64,000 bases of DNA from [Eubacterium] saphenum (GTDB lineage Bacteria; Bacillota; Clostridia; Peptostreptococcales; Anaerovoracaceae), in contig SFHC01000007.1 of NCBI GenBank assembly GCA_004555725.1, positions 30,654-94,653 of the forward strand, given 5' to 3'. Position 1 is the first letter of the stretch, and the number at the start of each line of letters is the position of its first letter. Below are positions 8,244 to 16,727 of the stretch, one piece after another. The notes beneath the pieces were generated by a model that saw only the letters and a program-made list of their open reading frames with translations, did not search any database and was not told the DNA's origin. A program made the position numbers and the translations under genes.

Positions 8244-8272
8244 CAGGCCGCTGCATCTGCAGCGGCCTTTTT
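8244..8272 (+). terminator. Intrinsic terminator after the cstA-like gene
   Basis: GGCCGCTGC and GCAGCGGCC form a perfect 9-bp stem followed by TTTTTCTT. The rest of the 8195-8514 gap shows no gene. Confidence 0.88.
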
Positions 8273-8514
8273 CTTAGGGGACAAAAGGAAACCGCGCAAG
8301 GAGAAAGACAGACACAGTAATATGCTTAAATATTGCATATGAAGGGAATAGGTATTAGGACAGATATATGCAGGATGACGCCTGTCTGCTAACTCTCTGC
8401 CTTAAGAATGACAGAATTACAGAATCGCAGCCGCCGGGAAACATGAACGTCCGCCAGAACTCTGACGGGGGCAGCATCCATCCGGCAGAACATGCTGTAA
8501 AAGGGGGAACTGAT

Positions 8515-9444
8515 ATGGAACATAATGAAATGCTGGATTTTCTGAAGGAAGAAGGAATCAGCGATCGGATCATTGATGAAATCAAGTATTTCAGGAATTA
8601 CTATAAACTGGACGCGGATCTGGAAGATCGTGTTCCGGTGCCGCAGTATAAATATTATGGAAAAGAAGTCTGGGAAGAGGCGATTACAGCGATTCTGGCC
8701 GGAGAGAACATCCTGCTGGACGGTCCCAAGGCGACAGGAAAGAATGTCCTGGCCCAGGGCCTTTCCAATGTTTTCCACCGTCCGGAATGGGATATTTCAT
8801 TTTACATCAATACGGACTCCGCATCTCTGATCGGAACGGACACGTTTGAGAACGGAAAAGTCACACTGCGTAAAGGACCGATTTACCGCGTTGCGGAAGC
8901 GGGCGGATTCGGCGTTCTGGATGAGATCAATATGGCCAAGAATGAGTCTCTGGCCGTTCTGCACGCCACACTGGATTTCCGCCGGTTCATCGATGTCCCG
9001 GGATACGATAAGATCAAGCTGAAGGAATCCACCCGGTTCATCGGAACCATGAACTACGGCTACGCGGGAACCAGAGAGGTCAATGAAGCGCTGGCTTCCC
9101 GTTTTGTCGTGATCCATATGCCGGTCATTACCAAAGAAGGACTGAAAAAACTGATCCGCGACAAGTTCCCGAACCTGAAAGAAGAGTATACTGAGCAGTT
9201 CGCTGATCTGTTTATGGAAATCCGCAAGAAATGCGAAAGCGGAGAAATCTCAACCAAAGCGCTGGACTTAAGAGGACTCCTGGCTTCCATCCATATGATG
9301 GACAGAGGACTGGATCCGGTGCGCGCCATCGAGCTGGGCATGGTGAACAAGTGCTTTGACGACTACGAGCGTCAGCTTGTGGATGATATGGTTTCGGTAC
9401 GCCTTCCGGGAGATCTGACCAGAGACCGGATTTTTACAGAGTAA
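8515..9444 (+). CDS. MoxR-family AAA+ ATPase
   Basis: A 309-residue AAA+ ATPase from ATG 8515, chosen because AAAAGGGGG sits just upstream; in-frame codons extend further left without a ribosome site. Walker A is LLDGPKATGKNVLAQ at about residue 65. Walker B is GGFGVLDEINMA, and sensor 1 is FIGTMNYG. The NorQ/CbbQ-like MoxR branch works as a chaperone that remodels or activates a partner enzyme together with a VWA-domain protein. The next gene, 14 nt downstream, encodes exactly such a protein, so the two should act as a pair. The target of the pair is unknown; no metalloenzyme gene is adjacent. Confidence 0.85.
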   Translation: MEHNEMLDFLKEEGISDRIIDEIKYFRNYYKLDADLEDRVPVPQYKYYGKEVWEEAITAILAGENILLDGPKATGKNVLAQGLSNVFHRPEWDISFYINTDSASLIGTDTFENGKVTLRKGPIYRVAEAGGFGVLDEINMAKNESLAVLHATLDFRRFIDVPGYDKIKLKESTRFIGTMNYGYAGTREVNEALASRFVVIHMPVITKEGLKKLIRDKFPNLKEEYTEQFADLFMEIRKKCESGEISTKALDLRGLLASIHMMDRGLDPVRAIELGMVNKCFDDYERQLVDDMVSVRLPGDLTRDRIFTE

Positions 9445-9458
9445 GATAAGAGGCAGAT

Positions 9459-11195
9459 ATGCAAGTCACAGATTTTGAAAAAAAGCGCGCGCTGAATCTG
9501 ATCTGGAATGCGGCGCAGGATTATGACGCCGATCCGGGATTCCGCGTATATGACGAGGACGGACGCGCCGATCTGTACTGGAACTGCATCATCGGCGCGA
9601 TCTGGAAACACTATGACTGGGATAAGCTGTACGATTTCTATAAGACGTTCAATGGACTGGTCGATCAGGGCATGTACGAGAACTTGTTCTGGATTATGTT
9701 CGAAAACGGCGCGTATGAACGTGAAAAGAATGAACGTCCGGTATTTCCGTATCTGCGCAGGCAGTACGCAGAGAAGAATATTCCGAGAATCTTCGCGTCT
9801 GTAAACGCAAGCCGTGCAGACTGGCTGCTTGAGGGCCATCTGAAACGGTCTCTGGGTGAGGACTGCGGTCTTCCGGATCTGGTTGACAGAAAACTTCTGG
9901 ACGCGCTGGAGATCGGCGCAGATCTTGATACTGATCAGGCTCTGGATCATCTTGCAGAGACATTGTCAAAATTCTTTACCTATCATCGCCCGCAGCCTGG
10001 CGAAAAGAAAAAGAAGTTTGAGATCAATCCGGTCATGCATCCGTTCCTTTTCTACAAAGCGCGAAAAGCAAGGGAAAGCCTGGGACCGATGCGGAAAATG
10101 GCATTCGGTTTTGGAGAACACCGTTCAGAATACGGCGGATCTCTGGTCGACCAGAGCCATCTGAAGGTGTCTTTTTCCAAGTACTCTGCGCAGACCGACG
10201 AAGGTCTGAAAGAGTACATCAAGAACTATTTTGGAAAGCCGATCATGCAGGAACAGGATATGCGGCAGATGGAGAAAGACTATTGCACCGGGAACCACCG
10301 TGATGTCCACCTGTATTTCACAAACGGGGATTATGACACGCAGATGCTCCAGCAGGGGTTTGCCGGAAAACAGCTTCAGCTGTCCGTGGAACAGAGAGCC
10401 ATCAACCAGGAGAAGTTCCATGAGCAGGAGCAGAAACACAGGGTGACGATTGACCGTCTGACCAGCCGCATCCGGAATTCCGTCCTGATGCATATGGAGA
10501 CACAGCGCGTCAATGCGCCGACTGGACAGCTGCAGGCGAGCCGGATATGGAGAGGCCTATATCTGAATGACGACACTGTCTTTAAAAAGGAAATTAAAGG
10601 TGATACCGGCGATATCAGCGTCGACATCCTGATTGACTCTTCGACTTCTCAGGTGCATCGTACAGAAATGGTGTCTGCGCAGGCGTATATCATTGCAGAA
10701 AGCCTGACCCGCTGCGGAATTCCGGTCAGAGTCATGGGATTCTGCGCGATGAACGGGTATACCATCATGAACGTGTACCGCAGATACAACGATCCGCGGG
10801 AGGCAAACAAAAATATTTTCCGGTTCTACACGACGGGCGCCAACCGCGACGGACTGGCCGTCCGCCTTGCTGCAGGGCTGATTAAAAAGAATCACGCCGA
10901 CCACCGGATTCTGATCATTCTTTCCGATGCCAAACCGAACGACATGATCAAGATGCAGTCCGATGCCGGCGTGCTGAGAGATTATGCCGGTGATAACGGT
11001 GTTGAGGACACTGCCGCAGAAGTTCATGCCGTGAGAATGGCCGGGATCAATGTGCTCGGCATTTTCTACGGTGCTGATGAGGATCTTCCGGGTGTTCGCA
11101 GAATGTACAACCGCGATTTTGTCCGGATTCGATCCTACGACCGGTTTGCGGATACCGTCGGCAGCCTTCTGCAGACACAGATTACCAGTATATAA
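9459..11195 (+). CDS. VWA-domain protein, partner of the MoxR ATPase
   Basis: A 578-residue protein whose C-terminal part (from about residue 390) is a von Willebrand factor A domain. The metal-ion adhesion site shows as DILIDSSTSQ, the D-x-S-x-S motif, followed by HRTEMVSAQAYIIAESLTR and later ILIILSDAKPND. This layout resembles the NorD/CobT-like proteins that work with MoxR ATPases. The N-terminal 350 residues are charged and not assignable, with no signal peptide, so it is cytosolic. It follows the ATPase by 14 nt and ends at a strong terminator (11262-11305), making a two-gene operon. Confidence 0.82.
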   Translation: MQVTDFEKKRALNLIWNAAQDYDADPGFRVYDEDGRADLYWNCIIGAIWKHYDWDKLYDFYKTFNGLVDQGMYENLFWIMFENGAYEREKNERPVFPYLRRQYAEKNIPRIFASVNASRADWLLEGHLKRSLGEDCGLPDLVDRKLLDALEIGADLDTDQALDHLAETLSKFFTYHRPQPGEKKKKFEINPVMHPFLFYKARKARESLGPMRKMAFGFGEHRSEYGGSLVDQSHLKVSFSKYSAQTDEGLKEYIKNYFGKPIMQEQDMRQMEKDYCTGNHRDVHLYFTNGDYDTQMLQQGFAGKQLQLSVEQRAINQEKFHEQEQKHRVTIDRLTSRIRNSVLMHMETQRVNAPTGQLQASRIWRGLYLNDDTVFKKEIKGDTGDISVDILIDSSTSQVHRTEMVSAQAYIIAESLTRCGIPVRVMGFCAMNGYTIMNVYRRYNDPREANKNIFRFYTTGANRDGLAVRLAAGLIKKNHADHRILIILSDAKPNDMIKMQSDAGVLRDYAGDNGVEDTAAEVHAVRMAGINVLGIFYGADEDLPGVRRMYNRDFVRIRSYDRFADTVGSLLQTQITSI

Positions 11196-11261
11196 AATAT
11201 GAAGCATCCTGTATTTCAGCGAGAAAAGGAACAAATCAGATACACTGGAGTACAGAGAAGA

Positions 11262-11305
11262 AAGCCCGGAGACGGACGGTTTCAGACCGCCGCTCCGGGC
11301 TTTTG
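11262..11305 (+). terminator. Terminator of the MoxR/VWA operon
   Basis: AGCCCGGAG and CTCCGGGCT form the outer stem, with a nested ACGGT/ACCG(C) helix, followed by TTTT. Confidence 0.85.
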
Positions 11306-11465
11306 TGCGGAATATATTTCCCTCTATGTGTTAGATAAGAGACAAACTTCTTCTTCTATTCTGCTTTTCTGTAGAAATTCAGAAATCTTAACATGCAATC
11401 GCATAAAAATATGGTAAGATAATGGGAAAGGATTGTGCGAAATAATTAGAAATGGGAGATTGGTC

Positions 11466-13361
11466 ATGCAGAAGAATATTGCTTTTTTTACCTCAGACTG
11501 GAATTATCAGCTGGTCAACCGGTTTTTGGAAGGAATGGAGCAGTTCTTGGAGCTGAATCCGGATGTGAATATTTCCGTTTTTGATGAATTCGGTGTATAC
11601 GGAAGCGAAGACCCGCAGGACAGCGCGGATGAGTTCTTTTATTTACCGGATTTGACGAGATATGACGGAGTAATCCTGGAGGGGAATCAATCCTGGCCGG
11701 GTGAAATGCGCCAGAAATTTGCCGATTACGCAATGGGACTCGGCCTTCCGGTTGTTTCGATTAATTATCAGCTGCAGGGAGTGACCTTTGTCGGAACGGA
11801 TAATTTTGAAGCCGAGAAGGAGATTACGGAACATGTCATCCGTGCGCACGGCGCAAGAAAACTGATCTTTGTCCGCGGACTGAGAAGAAGTGAAGAGGCG
11901 CAGTCCAGAGAGCAGGGATTCCTTGCAGGCTGCCGGGAAAACGGAGTGGGGCCGGAGCATTATACGATTCTGGACGGCTCCTGGTCCAAGCAGAGCGGCT
12001 GGGACGCAGCGGAGACGATTCTCCAGGAACACGGTTATGACGCCGAGTCGCTTCCGGACGCGGCGATTCTGAGCAATGATGATATGGCGGTCGGATTCTG
12101 CGACTGCATGAAGAAATACGGCGTACGTGTTCCAGAGGACATTATTGTTACCGGTTTTGATAACCTGACGATCGGAGCGTTCCATGAGCCGCGTCTCTGC
12201 ACGATTGAACGCGATTATCCGGGCATCACATATACGGCGCTGACCGTTCTGAAGGAGCGGATTGAGGGCAATGGCGGAAACGGAAGCGACTGTATCTACA
12301 GTCCGCACCGTCTGATCAACAGCGCGTCCTGCGGATGCCCGAACGATGCCGGCGATATCGTGCGCCTGAAAAAGAATTATCACGAGCAGGAACTGTACAT
12401 GCAGAATTACTATCGGCAGCAGTCCGCAATGGACCGCGCGATGCTGAACGCAGAAGATCTGAATGATTTCATGGATACCTTTGAGAAATTTGCTCCGGTT
12501 CTGGGCGCCAGAAATGTTTATCTGATGGTCAATGCAGGTTATCTCCGCCAGTATGAGCGTGAACATCCGGACGGCGCATATACCGGCCAGGCAGAAATGA
12601 TGGCAGTGTCCGGCGAGTATGCCAACCTGTTCAGCCTGCATGACGGAACTCATGTGTACAGTGAGTTTTCTGCAAAGAACATGCTTCCGGAGGGAGTCCC
12701 GTCTGAGAACCGTCTGATGGTATTCTGTCCGCTGCATTATAATAAGGTGCATCTGGGCTATGTGGTTCTGGACGGACGTTCACCGTCGATCGAATTTAAT
12801 TTCCTGCAGACCACGCTCATGCTCATGGAAAATGCTATGGAGAACATCCGCAGAACGCACCTGCTGAAACAGCTGAACCACCGTCTGCACACGCTGTATG
12901 TCAAGGATCCTCTTACCGGACTGTATAACCGGATCGGTCTGGAGCGCTTTGGGGCGCCGATGTTCGAACGTCTGCGCAAGGAAGGAAAAGCTGTGCGATT
13001 CTGTTTTATGGATGTGGACAACATGAAAGAGATCAATGCGATCTACGGATATGAGATGGGAGACACAGCGCTTCGCATGCTGGCAGACAGCGTTACGGCA
13101 ATCTGCGGAGAAGAAGGCTGCTTTGGCATGCGCTATGGAAGTGACGAGTTCCTGATCCTGGGAGAAACAGACGGCGACCATTTTGGCGAGCGTCTGGAAG
13201 ATGCAGCCAATCAGGCGGCTAAAGACAGCGGGTATCCATTCCGTCTCAGAGTCAGCCTCGGCCAGTATGTTCTGAACACGGATGAGAAATTGTCCCTGGA
13301 GGCCTGCATCAATAAGGCAGGACAAAAGATGATCGAGGACAAGAAGGAACATAACGCATAA
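11466..13361 (+). CDS. LacI-type ligand-binding domain fused to a GGDEF domain
   Basis: A 631-residue cytosolic signalling protein from ATG 11466 (GGGAGA just upstream). Residues 1-290 follow the LacI/periplasmic-binding fold: NIAFFTSDWNYQLVNRFLEG, then YDGVILEGN, VVSINYQ, KLIFVRG, AILSNDDMAVGF and ITGFDN are its usual strand blocks. No helix-turn-helix precedes it. A GAF-like middle (about 320-470) leads to DPLTGLYNRIGLERF, the start of a GGDEF domain. The active-site motif reads RYGSDEF, so the second Gly of GGDEF is Ser. The domain layout predicts a sugar- or small-ligand-controlled diguanylate cyclase making cyclic di-GMP. The Ser substitution leaves activity open. Confidence 0.83.
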   Translation: MQKNIAFFTSDWNYQLVNRFLEGMEQFLELNPDVNISVFDEFGVYGSEDPQDSADEFFYLPDLTRYDGVILEGNQSWPGEMRQKFADYAMGLGLPVVSINYQLQGVTFVGTDNFEAEKEITEHVIRAHGARKLIFVRGLRRSEEAQSREQGFLAGCRENGVGPEHYTILDGSWSKQSGWDAAETILQEHGYDAESLPDAAILSNDDMAVGFCDCMKKYGVRVPEDIIVTGFDNLTIGAFHEPRLCTIERDYPGITYTALTVLKERIEGNGGNGSDCIYSPHRLINSASCGCPNDAGDIVRLKKNYHEQELYMQNYYRQQSAMDRAMLNAEDLNDFMDTFEKFAPVLGARNVYLMVNAGYLRQYEREHPDGAYTGQAEMMAVSGEYANLFSLHDGTHVYSEFSAKNMLPEGVPSENRLMVFCPLHYNKVHLGYVVLDGRSPSIEFNFLQTTLMLMENAMENIRRTHLLKQLNHRLHTLYVKDPLTGLYNRIGLERFGAPMFERLRKEGKAVRFCFMDVDNMKEINAIYGYEMGDTALRMLADSVTAICGEEGCFGMRYGSDEFLILGETDGDHFGERLEDAANQAAKDSGYPFRLRVSLGQYVLNTDEKLSLEACINKAGQKMIEDKKEHNA

Positions 13362-13397
13362 CAGCCTGCTGAACAAGTAAACTGCATTACACGCTGA

Positions 13398-13441
13398 GCT
13401 TCCGGAACCGGGATTACAAAACGTGTATCCGGACCGGAAGC
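13398..13441 (+). other. Long hairpin upstream of the hypothetical gene
   Basis: GCTTCCGG (13398-13405) pairs with CCGGAAGC (13434-13441), extended inward by ACCGG/CCGG. No U-tract follows, so it is more likely a leader or repeat hairpin than a terminator. It lies between the sensor gene and the gene at 13507. Confidence 0.45.
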
Positions 13442-13506
13442 AGAATGTGATGCCTGTACAGGAGCAGAGAAACACGCACAGCGATAAGAGAAAGGAGGGC
13501 GGGAAT

Positions 13507-14073
13507 ATGCGTCACCGCGCAGGAACGATGAGAAAAAAGAATAAAGCACGTAAAGGACGCTATGTAAAAAACTGGAAAACACTGACTTACTACTGCTCTT
13601 CTGCAGGCGGGACATCTACCCAGACTTATGGCGTGCGGAAGCGGAGATCAGAATTGTGGACCTGTGGAACGATGAAGGTCGCGTCTCTGAAAACGCCGCC
13701 GCTTTCTTACCAGACTGGAAGAAAATCCAGCTGGAACAAGTCCGGAAGCAATGCGCACGGAAAGACGATGTGGTGGAAACACAGCAGCGATCCGGCGTCG
13801 CTTCGCCGGTTCAGGAGAAACCTGATTGCGGTCAGCACGTTTGAACGGACGCATAAAAGCGGACAGACCCTGAGGCAGTATGAGACGGCGCGCGCAGCGC
13901 GTATGCAGAGAATCCGGATGTTTCTGTTTTTGCTCGCGGCATGCGCAGGCCTTCTGATCGGCGCGGCGTTCAGCAACCAGAATGACGGCGGCATGATGTA
14001 TATGCGCGGAACGCCTGTGATCATGGCTCCGGCCGCCGGAAACACGATTGACGGGGGGTTGCAGACCAGGTAA
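13507..14073 (+). CDS. Hypothetical basic protein with one C-terminal membrane segment
   Basis: A 188-residue protein not matched to any family I know. The start ATG 13507 has an excellent ribosome site, AAAGGAGG at 13491-13498. The first 130 residues are rich in Lys, Arg, Ser, Thr and Trp. A single hydrophobic stretch, MFLFLLAACAGLLIGAAF, sits at about residues 138-155 and is followed by a 30-residue tail. This suggests a basic cytoplasmic part with a membrane anchor. A second frame, offset by two bases (about 13590-13844), also reads like protein, so a frameshift or overlapping gene is possible. Treat the product as uncertain. Confidence 0.5.
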   Translation: MRHRAGTMRKKNKARKGRYVKNWKTLTYYCSSAGGTSTQTYGVRKRRSELWTCGTMKVASLKTPPLSYQTGRKSSWNKSGSNAHGKTMWWKHSSDPASLRRFRRNLIAVSTFERTHKSGQTLRQYETARAARMQRIRMFLFLLAACAGLLIGAAFSNQNDGGMMYMRGTPVIMAPAAGNTIDGGLQTR

Positions 14074-14151
14074 AGAACCTGCAGGAGTCTGTGCGTCTCT
14101 GTCGAGGCCCGTGAGAATAGAAATCCGAAATCAAAAATCAAGAATGTTATG

Positions 14152-14187
14152 AGCTGCTGTTTCTCCTGGGAGGATGGCAGCTTTTTC
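14152..14187 (+). terminator. Probable terminator before map
   Basis: AGCTGC (14152-14157) and GCAGCT (14177-14182) close a stem that runs into TTTTTCTC. Confidence 0.55.
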
Positions 14188-14241
14188 TCTTGCGCATTTC
14201 TTTTGTCGATGCCAATCCATATAGAAAAACAGCATGTTCCA

Positions 14242-14250
14242 TGATACAAT
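14242..14250 (+). promoter_or_regulatory. Extended -10 promoter of map
   Basis: TGATACAAT reads as an extended -10 (TG, one base, TACAAT at 14245-14250). No good -35 is seen, which such promoters tolerate. The start would fall about 40 nt before the map start codon. Confidence 0.45.
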
Positions 14251-14298
14251 ATAAGTTGTTTGACCCGAAGAAATCGAGAGAAAGAAGGCTCATAAATC

Positions 14299-15183
14299 AT
14301 GGAATACACCAATCCGAAAATGGGAAGAAACGAGCTGTGCTGGTGCGGAAGCGGAAAAAAATACAAGAAGTGCCACATGGCGTTTGATTTAAAGATCGAC
14401 GAATTTGAGGAACGCGGATTTGAGGTTCCGGAACGCGCAATTATCAAGACTCCGGAAGAGATTGCCGGAATCCGGGAAAGCGCCAAGATTAATATTGCCG
14501 CTCTGGACGCGGTTGCAGAGCAGATCCACGAGGGTATGTCGACACTGGAAATTGATGATCTGGTGTATGATGTGGTGACGCAGGCGGGTGCAGTGCCTGC
14601 TGATCTGAATTACGAGGGATACCCGAAGAGTGTCTGCACTTCTGTAAATAACGAGGTATGCCACGGAATTCCATCAGAGGACGTAATTCTGAAAGACGGC
14701 GATATCGTCAATGTAGATATGTCCACCGTTTATAAAGGGTATTTTTCAGATTCTTCCAGAATGTTCATGATCGGAAACGTATCTGAGGATAATCAGCATC
14801 TGGTCCGCACAGCCAAGGAATGTGTAGATCTGGGTGTCAAGGCCGTCAAACCGTGGAAGACACTGGGCGATATGGGTGATGTTGTTCACCGCCACGCTGT
14901 AGAAAACGGCTGCAGCGTTGTCTGGGAATTCGGCGGACACGGATGCGGATGCGAGTTCCATGAGGATCCGTTCGTCAGCTACGTCAGTAAACCGGGCGAG
15001 GAAATGCTGATGGTTCCGGGCATGTGCTTCACCATCGAACCGATGATCAACCGCGGACGTCCGGAAATCACCGTCGACGAGAAAAACGGCTGGACCGTGT
15101 ACACCAGAGACGGCAGCATGTCTGCGCAGTGGGAAGTTCAGGTTCTGGTTACAGAAGACGGATGTGAAGTGCTGGCTTACTAG
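14299..15183 (+). CDS. map: Methionine aminopeptidase with N-terminal SEC-C motif
   Basis: A 294-residue type I methionine aminopeptidase that removes the initiator Met in the cytosol. Residues 9-26 (RNELCWCGSGKKYKKCH) are a SEC-C zinc-binding motif (C-x-C ... C-H), the ribosome-associating extension typical of Clostridia. The catalytic domain has the metal ligands in order: NVDMS, FSDSS, GGHGCG, FTIEP and QWEVQV, giving two Asp, one His and two Glu. A further EVCHGIP block holds the conserved substrate His. It is a single gene between its own promoter and the terminator at 15220-15276. Confidence 0.93.
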   Translation: MEYTNPKMGRNELCWCGSGKKYKKCHMAFDLKIDEFEERGFEVPERAIIKTPEEIAGIRESAKINIAALDAVAEQIHEGMSTLEIDDLVYDVVTQAGAVPADLNYEGYPKSVCTSVNNEVCHGIPSEDVILKDGDIVNVDMSTVYKGYFSDSSRMFMIGNVSEDNQHLVRTAKECVDLGVKAVKPWKTLGDMGDVVHRHAVENGCSVVWEFGGHGCGCEFHEDPFVSYVSKPGEEMLMVPGMCFTIEPMINRGRPEITVDEKNGWTVYTRDGSMSAQWEVQVLVTEDGCEVLAY

Positions 15184-15219
15184 TTGAGGAAGAAAAGGCA
15201 CGGAAAAGAAAATGATAGG

Positions 15220-15276
15220 CTCTCTTTAATGAGAAACGGTTATAAATGCAGTCTCTCATTAAAGAGAGTTTTTTTG
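15220..15276 (+). terminator. Strong terminator after map
   Basis: A perfect 15-bp stem (15220-15234 with 15254-15268; left arm CTCTCTTTAATGAGA) is followed by TTTTTTT. The next feature, a GGACGGG element, begins 4 nt later. Confidence 0.93.
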
Positions 15277-15280
15277 CCAA

Positions 15281-15381
15281 TGGACGGGAATTGGCCGTGC
15301 CAATTGCCGAGAATCCCGTCCACAGACTTTGTATACACAAAATTCCCGTCCACAGCCAATTATTCAGGCCGATGGACGGGG
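15281..15381. repeat. Dispersed GGACGGG palindromic element, copy 1
   Basis: Two hairpins with the same arms face a GTATAC linker. TGGACGGG (15281) pairs with CCCGTCC (15315-15321). The linker holds TTTGTATACA (GTATAC 15331-15336). CCCGTCC (15345-15351) pairs with GGACGGG (15374-15380). The first loop also contains a strong inner helix, AATTGG/CCAATT. The element fills the gap between the convergent map and nucleoside hydrolase-PadR genes and ends 4 nt before the latter's stop codon. The same design recurs at 23081-23211 and 44529-44640. Confidence 0.75.
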
Positions 15382-15384
15382 GCG

Positions 15385-16620
15385 TTACTTCACTTTCCGG
15401 ATTTCTTTCAGGATCATCTGGATATGCCCGTCATAGCTCTGAAGTGTGCGCTCCCAGGCCAGCAGTGTGCGGCGCCCGAAATCGGTGATGGAGAACACAC
15501 GCCGCGGCTTTCCGGAAGAGCGGTCAATTATGGAACTCAGGCAGTTTTCCTGTTCCAGTTTTTTCAGACGGCGGTAGAATCCGGCAGGATCCAGAGAGTC
15601 ATCAATCAGTCCGTCCTGTTTCAGCTTCTGCATAAGCAGAAATCCGTGCGCCGGCGCCTTGCTCAGCTCAATCAGAATAGATGGCTGCAGAAGCCGGTCG
15701 AGGTAGACGCCGTTGCAGGAAAAATTTTTGTCGGGCGTATTGATGTTCAGATTCAGCCAGCCTTGATAGAAGGTTTCCTGAAAGGTTTTCCGGTTCTTTG
15801 CCTGCGGGAGGTTCAGTGTGCAGTTTGCGTGTGCCTCGTTTGACGGGTGAAGAAAACCGGTTTTCATGTCCTTCTCATTGATCAGGCATGGGGTCGGGTG
15901 ATCATCGAACATCTCCGGGTGCAGCAGGTATGCCGCCGCAACGCCGTCCCAGAAGTAGGAACTGTCCGCGCCGTAGATCACTTCCTTGTCATGAAAGCGG
16001 TATCCGCATTTCTGCGCGATGTACATGCCGGACGGGTTTGCATCCAGGCACATTTTATCCATAAACTCATCTTTTGGCAGCTCCGACACCGGAAGGCAGT
16101 TGTTTCCCGTGATGATGCTGACATTTTTTCCATGCGTCAGCACACAGCAGGCCGCCTCCGGATGAATTGAGAAGTTCAGCTCATTCAGGGGCGTCGTCTC
16201 GTGGATGTACAGCGGTTCCGTGATTCCGCCCATCAGAACGATCCGGTCAATCTTGCTGAACACATCCGGGTCGAGCAGATAAGCGCCGTACAGATTTCCA
16301 AGCGAACCGATTCCGAGATACTGCAGTGTTCCCGGGTATTGATCCGCAGCCTTTACGATTGCTTCCGCCGCATCACTTCGCGGGTCTTCTCCCTGTTCAC
16401 TTCCTTTATGCAGCGAAATATAGCTGAGTCCGGCCTCTTGCAGAAGTTCCTGCGTACAGGTATAGACCTCTTCCACCGTGCCGTTCCCATAATTACACGC
16501 AATTCCGACAACATCTGCAATCTCCGACGAACCGGCCAGATACAGGAGCGCAAGCCCGTCGTCCATCGGACGTCCTTCAATTCCCATCGTATTGTCACAG
16601 TCCAGCAGTATATGTTTCAT
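15385..16620 (-). CDS. Nucleoside hydrolase fused to a PadR-type DNA-binding domain
   Basis: A 411-residue fusion. Start chosen at ATG 16620 because AGAGGAAAAAAGC precedes it on this strand. Residues 1-300 are an inosine-uridine-type nucleoside hydrolase: LLDCDNTMG ... MDDGLALLYL holds the calcium-binding Asp cluster, VLMGGITEP and NELNFSIHPEAA are core blocks, and FWDGVAAAYLLHPEMF carries the late Asp. About residues 312-411 are a PadR winged helix: ILIELSKAPAHGFLLMQ, DPAGFYRRLKKLEQE, SGKPRRVFSITDFGRR and a C-terminal dimer helix. The enzyme-like part may serve as ligand sensor for the regulator. It is divergent from a second hydrolase and an ABC operon, its likely target. The fusion is continuous, with no frameshift. 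Confidence 0.83.
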   Translation of the reverse strand: MKHILLDCDNTMGIEGRPMDDGLALLYLAGSSEIADVVGIACNYGNGTVEEVYTCTQELLQEAGLSYISLHKGSEQGEDPRSDAAEAIVKAADQYPGTLQYLGIGSLGNLYGAYLLDPDVFSKIDRIVLMGGITEPLYIHETTPLNELNFSIHPEAACCVLTHGKNVSIITGNNCLPVSELPKDEFMDKMCLDANPSGMYIAQKCGYRFHDKEVIYGADSSYFWDGVAAAYLLHPEMFDDHPTPCLINEKDMKTGFLHPSNEAHANCTLNLPQAKNRKTFQETFYQGWLNLNINTPDKNFSCNGVYLDRLLQPSILIELSKAPAHGFLLMQKLKQDGLIDDSLDPAGFYRRLKKLEQENCLSSIIDRSSGKPRRVFSITDFGRRTLLAWERTLQSYDGHIQMILKEIRKVK

Positions 16621-16657
16621 GCTTTTTTCCTCTTTCTTTCTGCAGTGCTCTTCCGCT

Positions 16658-16663
16658 ATTGTA
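16658..16663 (-). promoter_or_regulatory. -10 element of the hydrolase-PadR gene
   Basis: Read on the minus strand this is TACAAT. A poor -35 (TTTCTT) lies about 18 bp upstream. The start would be about 30 nt before the gene. Confidence 0.4.
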
Positions 16664-16727
16664 GTATATTTTATCGACAAAAAGAAACTGGCTGAGGAAA
16701 AAATGTGCGGATGCATGACGTATTTCA

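Noticed and set aside
6662..8338. A 558-codon frame antisense to the cstA-like gene
   Set aside because: Cys/Asp/Gln-rich translation without domains; a mirror of codon bias in the real gene.
15281..15381. GGACGGG elements as insertion sequences
   Set aside because: They are about 100-130 bp, have no transposase and no flanking target duplication that I can see. A non-autonomous element mobilised from elsewhere remains possible.
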